This document shows positions 1-7,686 of a stretch of DNA of 64,000 nucleotides, in pieces. The stretch spans positions 3,060,501-3,124,500 of the forward strand of contig JAYMNP010000001.1 of the NCBI GenBank assembly GCA_036941025.1, read 5' to 3'. The DNA comes from Lachnospiraceae bacterium JLR.KK002 (lineage in GTDB: Bacteria; Bacillota; Clostridia; Lachnospirales; Lachnospiraceae). Every line of letters begins with the position of its first letter. Positions within the stretch are counted from its first letter, which is position 1. The notes beneath the pieces are model-generated. The model had not been told where the DNA came from, did not search any database, and saw only the letters and a list, made by a program, of their open reading frames with translations. A program made the position numbers and the translations under genes.

Positions 1-482
1 CCGGCTTCTTCCGCTGTGTTTTCTATTTGTTTAATCACGATATAATAACTGTAATCTTCATTGACTTTTATCTGGATTCTGTCGCCGACTTTGCGGCCCA
101 GAATGGCTTTTCCAATGGGGGATTCCGTGCTGATACGGTTCTTCATGGAATTGCCCCGGATGGAAGTCACCAGACGAAATACCTGTTCTTCGTCATCTTC
201 CTCAAAGTACACCGTCACCGTATTATTGATTCCCACCTCATCTTCTCTGGAGGAATCGGACACAATCACCGCTGTTTTCAGCATCCGTTCCAGATAGCGG
301 ATTCTGCTCTCGTTCTTGTTCTTGTCTTTTTTTGCCGCATGATACTCAAAATTCTCACTTAAATCTCCGTGAGCTCTGGCTTCTTTTACTGCTTCCAGCG
401 CTTCTTTGCGCACTACCAGCTTCCGGTATTCTATTTCTTCTTCTATTTTCTTTACATCACTTCTGGTTAGCTGTTCTCTCAT
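1..482 (-). CDS. greA: Transcription elongation factor GreA/GreB family, 3' end cut by the window
   Basis: Reading leftwards from ATG at 482, about 160 codons stay open to the window edge. The protein begins MREQLTRSDVKKIEEEIEYR and has the long N-terminal coiled coil with LSENFEYHAAK, followed by the FKBP-like C-terminal domain (SPIGKAILGRKVGD). GreA-type factors enter the RNA polymerase secondary channel and stimulate cleavage of backtracked RNA. The start is supported by AAGGAG about 6 bases upstream. The family is usually about 160 residues, so only a few residues are missing. It could be a GreA paralogue rather than the main GreA, because the N-terminus differs somewhat from the commonest form. 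Confidence 0.85.
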   Translation of the reverse strand, partial: MREQLTRSDVKKIEEEIEYRKLVVRKEALEAVKEARAHGDLSENFEYHAAKKDKNKNESRIRYLERMLKTAVIVSDSSREDEVGINNTVTVYFEEDDEEQVFRLVTSIRGNSMKNRISTESPIGKAILGRKVGDRIQIKVNEDYSYYIVIKQIENTAEEA

Positions 483-588
483 CACTCTGCTCCTTTTCTG
501 CATTTATATTCAGGCAATTGCAAAACCCTTCAATTGTGGAAATTGTACATGAAATCAGTATAATTACTGAGTTTCGCAATTGTCTGAT

Positions 589-1974
589 TTATATTAATGG
601 AAATTCCATGGTAACCGCAAAGGTCTCCTCTCCTTCCACCATGAAAAATTTCCCATGCTGCAATTCTGCCATTTTACGGACGCTTTTCAGTCCAATCCGG
701 TTGCTTTCCACCTGTTTCATCCGCTGTCTTCTTTCGTTTAAAAATACCATCTGCAGGCTGCCCCTGTCCAGAGCTGCCTTTACAAGCACCGGCTCTCCTC
801 TCTCTCCATACTTCAGAATATTGGAAAAGAGATTGTTGAACATCCGTCGGAAGAACATGTGGTTTCCCATAATTTTTACAGATTCTTCCACCTGGAAATC
901 CGTCTGTACCTGATATCCTTTCAATCGTAAAAATTCCTGATGTCCCTCCAGTTCCTCCAGCAGGTCTCCCAGATAAATTTCTGACAGTTCTGTCTGCTCA
1001 CGGGTCTCATATACCAGTGCGTATTCAAACATTTTATCGGACAGAGTACGGATTTCTTCTACCTTTTCAATACATCTGACCAGATATTCTTCCCGTTTCT
1101 GCTCCGGGCACCTGTTCTGGCTCATAATCTCCAGATAGCCGTATAATGTGGTCATAGGTGTTCTCAAATCATGGGAAACAGAACTTATTAAATCATGATT
1201 TGCTTTCTTTCCTTCCTGTTCCCTGCGGATATTGTCATCCAGCGCCAGACGCATTTCATCCAGATTCCGGGCCAGAATGCCGATTTCGTCTCTCCCTTTC
1301 ACAGTGACAGGGTGTTCCAGATCTCCTTCCGCCATGACCAGCACTTCATTTTTCAGCCTTCCAACATACCGCATTCTGTTCCACACATAAATCAGTACCG
1401 GGCTGAAAAACAGAAGGCTGATTATCAGGGCAGTCAGAAAATAAGGCACTACGATCTGAGCCTGATGCATGGAATATATCATCACCTCTCCTGTGATATC
1501 CTGAAATTCCAGTTTTCCCATGTAATCCTGTCCGCGGTAATAACCCACATCATTATACCAGAACATATCGCTGACAAAGGAATCCCACACAGCGGGCTCT
1601 ATGCCGTAGCACCGGAACAGACTCTCCTCATCATAAAAAGTTATCATGGTATAGCCGTCGTCATATTTTTCCACATCCAGAAGTTTCCTCAGTTCTTCAT
1701 CTCCTGTCTCCTGAAAAGATATGTATTTTGCTTTCTCCTGCATTTCCTGCACAATTTTTTCCGGATTAAAGGATGTAATGCCCCGTTTCACCAGTTCCAC
1801 ATACACCCAGGTCTGATGCTGCATGGTATAGCGGAAAGTAAAAATACTCAGAACTGCGCACAGAATCAGCAGCAGAAAAAGCCTCCCTGTCATTTTCCGG
1901 GGAAACTGAAAGATTCTGTCCCGTATACTTGTTTTCTCATGTTTTTTTCTGGCCGACGCGTTCTTTTTACTCAC
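589..1974 (-). CDS. Sensor histidine kinase, membrane bound
   Basis: This is the kinase partner of the response regulator just upstream. It shows a cytoplasmic N-terminus, a first membrane helix near residue 32, an extracellular sensor of about 130 residues, a second helix near 175-200, HAMP, and the HisKA box SVSHDLRTPMTTLYGYLE with the phosphorylated His near 268. The N box (NNLFSNILKYGE) is clear, but the usual DxGxG loop is replaced by FLNERRQR, followed directly by a shortened GL motif (RIGLKSVRKM). I chose the GTG at 1974, which has AAAGGGG 7 bases upstream and overlaps the regulator stop by 8 bases. An ATG at 1998 is in frame but has no ribosome site. The signal is unknown. Confidence 0.88.
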   Translation of the reverse strand: MSKKNASARKKHEKTSIRDRIFQFPRKMTGRLFLLLILCAVLSIFTFRYTMQHQTWVYVELVKRGITSFNPEKIVQEMQEKAKYISFQETGDEELRKLLDVEKYDDGYTMITFYDEESLFRCYGIEPAVWDSFVSDMFWYNDVGYYRGQDYMGKLEFQDITGEVMIYSMHQAQIVVPYFLTALIISLLFFSPVLIYVWNRMRYVGRLKNEVLVMAEGDLEHPVTVKGRDEIGILARNLDEMRLALDDNIRREQEGKKANHDLISSVSHDLRTPMTTLYGYLEIMSQNRCPEQKREEYLVRCIEKVEEIRTLSDKMFEYALVYETREQTELSEIYLGDLLEELEGHQEFLRLKGYQVQTDFQVEESVKIMGNHMFFRRMFNNLFSNILKYGERGEPVLVKAALDRGSLQMVFLNERRQRMKQVESNRIGLKSVRKMAELQHGKFFMVEGEETFAVTMEFPLI

Positions 1975-2713
1975 AGCGGTACCCCTTTCCCCAGACATTT
2001 CTGATAATTTTCGGATTGTGGGGGTCTTTCTCGATTTTCCCCCGCAGATTCCGAATGTGCACCATTACCGTGTTGGAAGCCCCGTAATAATAATCTTCCT
2101 CCCAGATACTTTCGTACAGGCGCTGCACGGAAAAAATCTGGCCCCGGTATTTCCCCAGCAGATACAGAATGGAATATTCAATCTCTGTCAGCTCAATCTC
2201 TTTTCCTTCCAGCAGGACTTTCTGCCGGTCTTCGTAAATTTTGATTCCCGGCAGCGTAATGACATGTTCTGCATTCTGACTTGCCGGTTCCCTGATTTCT
2301 TCGGCTAATTCTCCTGCCCCTTCTTTCCCTCTGTAAATCTGATACCTGCGAATCAGAGCTTTCACTCTGCTCATCAGCTCCTGGCAGGAAAATGGTTTGG
2401 GCAGATAATCGTCTCCCCCGCTGGAAAATCCCAGCATCTTATCTTCCACCTGGGATTTGGCGCTCAGAAACAAAATGGGCGTATTACTGCTTTTGCGGAT
2501 TTCCATACAGGTCTGATATCCGTTCATATTGGGCATCATCACGTCCAGTATCACCAGGTCGTAGGTGTTTTGCCGGATTTTTTCCAGCGCTTCTGCTCCG
2601 TCTGCGGCCTCTTCTGCCTCATATCCTTCTCCGGACAGCAAAATGTTTACCACTTCCCGGATTTCCTGATTGTCATCCACGATAAGAATGCGTGATGTTT
2701 CATTTGTGTTCAT
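1967..2713 (-). CDS. OmpR/PhoB-family response regulator
   Basis: The receiver domain spans residues 8-120, with the acidic pair DD at 13-14, the phosphoacceptor Asp57 in VILDVMMPNMNG and Lys106 in LPKPF. A winged-helix DNA-binding domain follows from about 155 to the end (ELTEIEYSILYLL, VHIRNLRGKIE). The linker of about 30 residues is longer than usual and acidic. The start at 2713 has GGAGGAG 10 bases upstream. The gene overlaps the kinase by 8 bases, so the two are translationally coupled. The targets cannot be told from the sequence; it might control the divergent envelope operon starting at 3067. Confidence 0.93.
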   Translation of the reverse strand: MNTNETSRILIVDDNQEIREVVNILLSGEGYEAEEAADGAEALEKIRQNTYDLVILDVMMPNMNGYQTCMEIRKSSNTPILFLSAKSQVEDKMLGFSSGGDDYLPKPFSCQELMSRVKALIRRYQIYRGKEGAGELAEEIREPASQNAEHVITLPGIKIYEDRQKVLLEGKEIELTEIEYSILYLLGKYRGQIFSVQRLYESIWEEDYYYGASNTVMVHIRNLRGKIEKDPHNPKIIRNVWGKGYRCE

Positions 2714-3066
2714 GATTTATGTCTCCTCCCGGCCGGTCTTCAGGGCTTCTTCGTTCACGGGCATTCGCCCTGGCTGAACAGCTCTGGTCAAATCTGCCTG
2801 CAAGCAGGCATTTTGCCCATGACTGTCCAGGCACTGCTCATTGCTTTACGCAGATTATATCACATCCCTGGTTTCTTTTAGAGATTCTTAAGAATCTTTA
2901 AGATTTTCTTTGATGAATTTTTAAGATTTAAACTTTATACTTTTCCTTGTCTTACAGGAGAGCCCCTGTCACGCTAATGCATGAAAACATCTTTCCTGTA
3001 AGAGAAACATGTAATATGGGCACTCGCATAATATAAGGCTGACTTGTTATTTACCGGGAGGATATT
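2714..3066. other. Intergenic region between divergent units, with a hairpin repeat
   Basis: This stretch of 353 bases separates the two-component system from the YfhO-type operon. It holds a GC-rich segment (2740-2840) with no credible gene, then an AT-rich promoter-like stretch (2870-2945), then one copy of the dispersed hairpin repeat (2950-3003). I could not assign a confident promoter to either direction. Confidence 0.6.
2950..3003. repeat. Dispersed hairpin repeat, copy 1
   Basis: TCTTACAGGA at 2950-2959 pairs with TCCTGTAAGA at 2994-3003 around a 34-base loop. The same stem sequence ends the copy at 12131-12185, and a variant ends the copy at 55175-55236. There is no coding potential. 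Confidence 0.6.
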
Positions 3067-6000
3067 ATGAACAGAATAAATAAATGGACTTACTTTTATC
3101 CCCTTCTTTTGATTATATTTACATTTATCTGTGTACTGCTGGTTCTGCCGGAGGGCGCTCTTTTCGGCTCCGAAGGGGACTGGTTCAGCCAGCATCTGGC
3201 TGTGGCGGAACAGTTTCGGACTATTTTTTATGAAACAGGGCGGATTTTACCGGATATTTCTCCGGCGGGCGCCGGCAGCAATATTTATGATTTTTCCTAT
3301 TATGGACTGCTCCGGCCGGACGTACTGATTTCTTTTCTGCTTCCCGATGTTTCCATGGGATGGATTCTTTCCGGTTATGCCATTCTGGAGCTGATGGCAG
3401 GCAGTGTGCTCTGTTATTACTGGCTGAACAGACATCTGTCCATCCCATTTTTCGGATTTATAGGCGGAATGTTATATTCCTGTGCCGCATGTTTTTATCA
3501 GGCCCATCATCAGATTATGTTTGTAAATTATATGCCTTTTCTGCTGCTGGCCCTCCGGGGCGCGGACCGTCTGCTGGAAAAAGAAAAGCACGGGCTTCTG
3601 GTGGTTTCTCTGGTGCTGGTTTATCTCCACAGCTACTATTTTGCTCCGGCAGTGCTGGCGGCGGTGGGGCTCTGGTTCCTGTTTCGTCTGTATTCTGAAA
3701 AAGAAATTACAGGGGAAAAGGGCAAAATCGCATACTGGCTGAGATTTGCTTTTTCCATTGTTATTTCCATTGGAATCAGTGCCATTCTGCTGCTGCCCAC
3801 GGGGCTGGATTTGCTTTCCACCAGTAAAGACGCAGGTACTCCTGCCGCCCCTGCTGAACTGTTTTCTGTGAATTTTTCCATGGAATCCTTGCTTTATCAC
3901 CCTTATGGCTGCGGGCTGACTATTCTCTGCCTGTATACGCTGCTGCTGAGTATAAGGCGGAAAAGCACCAGAATTCTGGCCCTGACACTGCTGGTCTGCC
4001 TGACATGGAATATCTGCCCTTACATACTGAGCGGCTTTCTCTATATCCGTTATAAGGTACTGATTCCTCTGGTTCCTCTGTTGCTGCTGTTATGCACCCG
4101 CACATTGGAACTGCTGTTTACCGGAAAAGAACGCCACAGTCTGTTTTGCGGCCTGCTCTGTCTGATACCGGTATATTTTTTTGAACTGCCCCAGGCAGCG
4201 CTGGCAGACGTTGTGCTGACAGCTCTGATATTCACCGTGATTGCCCTGGCAAAAAAGCTATGGGGCAGCAGACATCCGGAAGCTGTCATCCCCGGTCGGG
4301 CAGAAAATACATCATCTCCGGCAAACAGAAAACCGCTCCCTTTTTATCTGCTGTTCTGCCTGGTTCCGGCAGCTGTGTCCGTCACAGTTGGACAGAACGA
4401 CCAGTTTATCTCTGCTTCTGACAACCGGCAGGCTGTTTTTTCTCAGGAAGAACTGGAAACGCTGGAACTAAACAGAAATTACCGTTTTGACTGTCTCACA
4501 GAACCTTATGCCAACGTAAATGTACTGCCGCTGCGGGACATGGGAAGCACCACCATGTATTCCTCTGTCACAGACAGTAATTATGCGGATTTTTACTATA
4601 ATATTATGAAAAATCCCATCCGGGTGCGTAACCGGGTGGCGCTGATGACAGACGCCAATCCCTTTTTTTCTTATCTGATGGGGATTCGCTACATTCAGAC
4701 CTGGGATTCCCATATCCCCTGGGGGTATGAGCCCATTGCCCGAAAAGGCCATACGGTGATTGCAGAAAACAGCCGGGTACTTCCCGTCGCCTACACCAGT
4801 ATTTCCTGTATGGCTCAGGAAGAATTTGACAGACTGGAATTCCCCTGGACACTGGAAGCTCTGACCAGATACACCATTGCAGACAGTTCCCGGACAGAAA
4901 ATTCCGGCAGCCTGCAGGGTTCCGTTACTGCCGAAACATTTCAGAAAACCTCCCGGATTACCCCGGTTTCCCTGGAAGATCTGACGGTGGAAAGGCTGTC
5001 TGATATGTTTGAGGCATCGGCTGCCTCCTGGCAGCAACAGGATGACGACACGGTACTTTCCCTGTCTCTGAAGCAGGAAACCAAAATTACCCTGCCTCTG
5101 CGGGAACCTCTGAAAGATAAAATTCTTATCTGTTCCTTCAGCGCAAAGTCTCCCAAAAACAGAGAGGTTACCCTGGAAATCAACGGCATCCGGAACAGAC
5201 TCTCCGGTAAAAATGCCCCTTATCCCAACCAGAACCATACGTTTACCTGGCTGATTTCTTCCAGTCAGACACTGGATGCACTGGATATTACCCTGAGCTC
5301 CGGAACGTATCTTCTGTCAGATTTGCAGTTCTGGATTATGGATACGGAAGACTGGGGCAAACCGGACGCAGTACCTGCCTCTTCCGAAAAAACATCGGGC
5401 CATACTCTGTTCCGGGGCACTGTCTCCTGTGAGAAAGACGGATTTTTTGTAACCTCTTTCCCTTTCCGTAAGGGCTATACGGTCCGGGCAGACGGAAAAG
5501 AGATTTCCCCCCGCTCTGTCAACCAGGGATTTGTGGGATTTCCCCTGACTGCCGGAACTCATGAGATAAGCATTTCTTATGTGCCCCCTGGAAAAACAGC
5601 CGCCGCTGTAATCAGTTTCCTGTCGCTTTTATTGTTTGCCGCCGGCATACTGCCGGAAAATATATATAAGAAAAGAGGAGTTATGATGAAAAAGTATTTT
5701 AACCTGAAAAACCACCGTCTGCTGACTGCTTCCGCCTCGAAACATTCCCTGTCGGAAATGTTCAGCTATCTGCTGACAGGGGGCGCTACCACACTGATTA
5801 ATTATGGAGTCTATCTGACCCTGCTGCATTTTAAAGCGGATTATCTGGCCGCAAATACCATTGCATGGATATTTGCCGTATCCTTTGCCTATGTAGCTAA
5901 CCGCAGATTCGTATTCCGTTCTGAAAATCAGATTGGAAAAGAACTGGTTTCCTTCGTGTCTCTCCGGTTCCTGACTTTGCTGACGGAAAACCTGCTTCTG

Positions 6001-6171
6001 ATACTTTTTATACAGCGCTGTCAAATCCATCCCGTACTGTCCAAACTTGCAGTCAGCTTTGTGACGGTAGCCGCCAATTATGTCATCTGCAAATGCCAGA
6101 TTTTCCGGAAACCTGCCGGATATCTGAACACCCGGCCCCTTCCGGAGAAAGGAGAGGAAATCCATGAATAA
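3067..6171 (+). CDS. YfhO-family membrane glycosyltransferase fused in frame to a GtrA-like flippase
   Basis: The first 865 residues are a YfhO-type (GT-C) membrane protein. It has many helices in the first 400 residues, the acidic loop after helix 1 (LFGSEGDWFSQH), a large extracellular domain at about 430-850 and a final helix. Without a stop codon the frame runs on into a complete GtrA/GtcA-like four-helix protein (about 890-1010, FSYLLTGGATTLINYGVYL). In Bacillus and Listeria, YfhO-like, GtcA-like and CsbB-like proteins work together to decorate lipoteichoic or wall polymers with sugars carried on undecaprenyl phosphate. The start has GGGAGG 6 bases upstream. An internal ribosome site at the junction (see the entry at 5683) leaves open whether one or two proteins are made. 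The gene ends inside the start of the GT2 gene. Confidence 0.85.
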   Translation: MNRINKWTYFYPLLLIIFTFICVLLVLPEGALFGSEGDWFSQHLAVAEQFRTIFYETGRILPDISPAGAGSNIYDFSYYGLLRPDVLISFLLPDVSMGWILSGYAILELMAGSVLCYYWLNRHLSIPFFGFIGGMLYSCAACFYQAHHQIMFVNYMPFLLLALRGADRLLEKEKHGLLVVSLVLVYLHSYYFAPAVLAAVGLWFLFRLYSEKEITGEKGKIAYWLRFAFSIVISIGISAILLLPTGLDLLSTSKDAGTPAAPAELFSVNFSMESLLYHPYGCGLTILCLYTLLLSIRRKSTRILALTLLVCLTWNICPYILSGFLYIRYKVLIPLVPLLLLLCTRTLELLFTGKERHSLFCGLLCLIPVYFFELPQAALADVVLTALIFTVIALAKKLWGSRHPEAVIPGRAENTSSPANRKPLPFYLLFCLVPAAVSVTVGQNDQFISASDNRQAVFSQEELETLELNRNYRFDCLTEPYANVNVLPLRDMGSTTMYSSVTDSNYADFYYNIMKNPIRVRNRVALMTDANPFFSYLMGIRYIQTWDSHIPWGYEPIARKGHTVIAENSRVLPVAYTSISCMAQEEFDRLEFPWTLEALTRYTIADSSRTENSGSLQGSVTAETFQKTSRITPVSLEDLTVERLSDMFEASAASWQQQDDDTVLSLSLKQETKITLPLREPLKDKILICSFSAKSPKNREVTLEINGIRNRLSGKNAPYPNQNHTFTWLISSSQTLDALDITLSSGTYLLSDLQFWIMDTEDWGKPDAVPASSEKTSGHTLFRGTVSCEKDGFFVTSFPFRKGYTVRADGKEISPRSVNQGFVGFPLTAGTHEISISYVPPGKTAAAVISFLSLLLFAAGILPENIYKKRGVMMKKYFNLKNHRLLTASASKHSLSEMFSYLLTGGATTLINYGVYLTLLHFKADYLAANTIAWIFAVSFAYVANRRFVFRSENQIGKELVSFVSLRFLTLLTENLLLILFIQRCQIHPVLSKLAVSFVTVAANYVICKCQIFRKPAGYLNTRPLPEKGEEIHE
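5683..6171 (+). CDS. GtrA-like polyprenyl-phosphate-sugar flippase, possible independent product
   Basis: This is the same frame as the upstream YfhO domain, read from an internal ATG that carries GAGGAG only 2 bases upstream of a double ATGATG. The second ATG has a better 5-base spacing. The 162-residue product has the four helices and C-terminal basic tail of GtrA/GtcA proteins, which flip undecaprenyl-phosphate-linked sugars across the membrane. The ribosome site looks like that of an ancestral separate gene, so the fusion may have arisen by loss of a stop codon. The last codons overlap the next start (ATGAATAA), a typical coupled junction. Confidence 0.6.
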   Translation: MMKKYFNLKNHRLLTASASKHSLSEMFSYLLTGGATTLINYGVYLTLLHFKADYLAANTIAWIFAVSFAYVANRRFVFRSENQIGKELVSFVSLRFLTLLTENLLLILFIQRCQIHPVLSKLAVSFVTVAANYVICKCQIFRKPAGYLNTRPLPEKGEEIHE

Positions 6172-7204
6172 ACTGAGTATTATCGTTCCCTGCTACAACG
6201 AAGAAGAAGTAGTTGCCCTCTTTTATCAGGAAACACTGAAATCCGTAACAGCTATCCAGAATCTGGATTATGAATTTATTTTTATTGACGACGGAAGCAA
6301 AGACCACACACTGGATATTCTGCGTCTCCTCTGCTACCGGGATAAGCACTGTCATTATTTCTCCTTTTCCCGGAATTTCGGAAAAGAAGCCGCCATGTAT
6401 GCGGGACTGGAACAGTCCTCCGGCGATTACTGTGTGATTATGGATGCGGATTTGCAGCATCCGCCCACGCTTCTGGCTCCCATGTATCAGGCATTAAGCC
6501 AGGAAGGATATGACTGCTGTGCCGGAAAGCGTATGGGCCGGGAAGGGGACGGAGCCATTCGGGGCCTCCTTTCCCGCAGCTTTTACAAAGTCATACAGAA
6601 AATGACCCATATGGATATGAGGGACGGAGCCGGAGATTTCCGCATGATGAATCGCACCATGGTGGACGCCATTCTTCAGATGAAAGAATACAACCGGTAC
6701 ACCAAAGGCATTTTCTCCTTTGTGGGATTTGAGACAAAATGGCTGGAATTCCAGAATGTGGAACGGGCGGCCGGAACCTCCAAGTGGAACCTGAAAAGCC
6801 TGTTTTCCTATGCTTTTGACGGAATCCTTTCCTTTTCCACCGCACCTTTGAAACTTCCCGGTATTCTTGGTATGCTGCTGTTTCTGATTTCCTGCTGCAT
6901 GGGAATTCTGGCACTGGTGCAGCAGGCCCTGTTCCATCACAGTATGGGAACTCTGTACGGAATCTCCCTGCTGGTCATCTTTCTGAGCAGCCTGCAGATG
7001 ATGATGGTATTTATTCTGGGAGAATATCTGTCCAGAGATTATCTGGAAAATAAAAAACGCCCCCTGTATCTTCTGCGGGAACGGGATGAGCAGCACGGGC
7101 CTCTGGCTCAGACCCATGAAGCATATGACCGGAAGGAACCTGGTTCCGGTGCGCACGAATTAAATGGAAAGAAGCGCCGGAGACGTCCGGTACCCCAGGC
7201 ATAA
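6164..7204 (+). CDS. GT2 family polyprenyl-phosphate glycosyltransferase (CsbB/GtrB-like)
   Basis: It transfers a sugar from a nucleotide donor to undecaprenyl phosphate at the inner membrane face. The GT-A fold starts at residue 5 (LSIIVPCYNEEEVV), with DDGS at about 44-47 and the metal site DADLQHPP near 92-99. Two C-terminal helices lie at about 230-290, as in GtrB and CsbB. It overlaps the GtrA-domain stop by 8 bases and completes the three-part GT-C/flippase/GT2 set. The C-terminal 50 residues are hydrophilic and very basic (GKKRRRRPVPQ), which is longer than the family norm. The sugar is not determinable; GlcNAc is the precedent in Bacillus. Confidence 0.9.
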   Translation: MNKLSIIVPCYNEEEVVALFYQETLKSVTAIQNLDYEFIFIDDGSKDHTLDILRLLCYRDKHCHYFSFSRNFGKEAAMYAGLEQSSGDYCVIMDADLQHPPTLLAPMYQALSQEGYDCCAGKRMGREGDGAIRGLLSRSFYKVIQKMTHMDMRDGAGDFRMMNRTMVDAILQMKEYNRYTKGIFSFVGFETKWLEFQNVERAAGTSKWNLKSLFSYAFDGILSFSTAPLKLPGILGMLLFLISCCMGILALVQQALFHHSMGTLYGISLLVIFLSSLQMMMVFILGEYLSRDYLENKKRPLYLLRERDEQHGPLAQTHEAYDRKEPGSGAHELNGKKRRRRPVPQA

Positions 7205-7214
7205 AAAGGATTTT

Positions 7215-7264
7215 CCACCTGCGGCGGGTTGCCCTGGCAATTTATTTCTTTTCCGCCGCAGTGG
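7215..7264. terminator. Hairpin between converging genes
   Basis: CCACCTGCGGCGG pairs with CCGCCGCAGTGG, with one bulge and a 25-base loop. There is no clear T run on either side, so this may be a weak bidirectional terminator between the GT2 gene and hypA. Confidence 0.45.
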
Positions 7265-7279
7265 GATAATTATGAATGT

Positions 7280-7621
7280 TTAATAACACACAATTTCCTT
7301 GATATAAAACTCCCGGCCGCTGAGCATATCACAGTCGGCGCTCTTACACTGAGGGCATTCTCCCTCATGTTCTACCAGGTGGAACACGGTGCCGCACTGG
7401 TTGCAACGTCCGTTGGCAGGCATAATTTCCACCTGCAGCCGGCTCCCTTCTAACATGGTTCCGTCCGCGGCCGCCGGATATACTTCCTCCACGTATTTGG
7501 GAATCATGGAGGAGAGCTCTCCAATCTGGAGCACCACCGTATCAATCTTTTCCACCTGATTCTCCCTGGCAAATTTCTCCACAACGTTCACCACCTGCAT
7601 CACTACGCCCAGTTCATGCAC
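7280..7621 (-). CDS. hypA: Nickel metallochaperone HypA
   Basis: HypA binds nickel through its N-terminal MHE motif and zinc through two CxxC pairs, and passes Ni to HypB clients. Here the protein starts MHELGVVMQVVNVVE and has CNQC at about 73-76 and CPQC at about 90-93 flanking a short zinc ribbon. The length of 113 residues is normal. The start codon is GTG at 7621 with AGGTGG 7 bases upstream; no ATG is available. It is the last gene of a hypB-oxidoreductase-hypA unit. No hydrogenase subunits and no hypCDEF occur in the window, so the nickel client is unknown. Confidence 0.95.
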   Translation of the reverse strand: MHELGVVMQVVNVVEKFARENQVEKIDTVVLQIGELSSMIPKYVEEVYPAAADGTMLEGSRLQVEIMPANGRCNQCGTVFHLVEHEGECPQCKSADCDMLSGREFYIKEIVCY

Positions 7622-7686
7622 TGTTTTCCACCTGCTTTCTGTTTGTTAAAGAATGATTTAATATATTCTTAAAATGCTAAAACCGC

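Noticed and set aside
1195..2004. Plus-strand open frame of 269 codons
   Set aside because: It is antisense to the histidine kinase, with unnatural composition; the kinase is clearly real.
2719..2901. 60-codon frame between the two-component system and the YfhO operon
   Set aside because: It has no ribosome site and lies in repeat-like intergenic DNA with unnatural composition.
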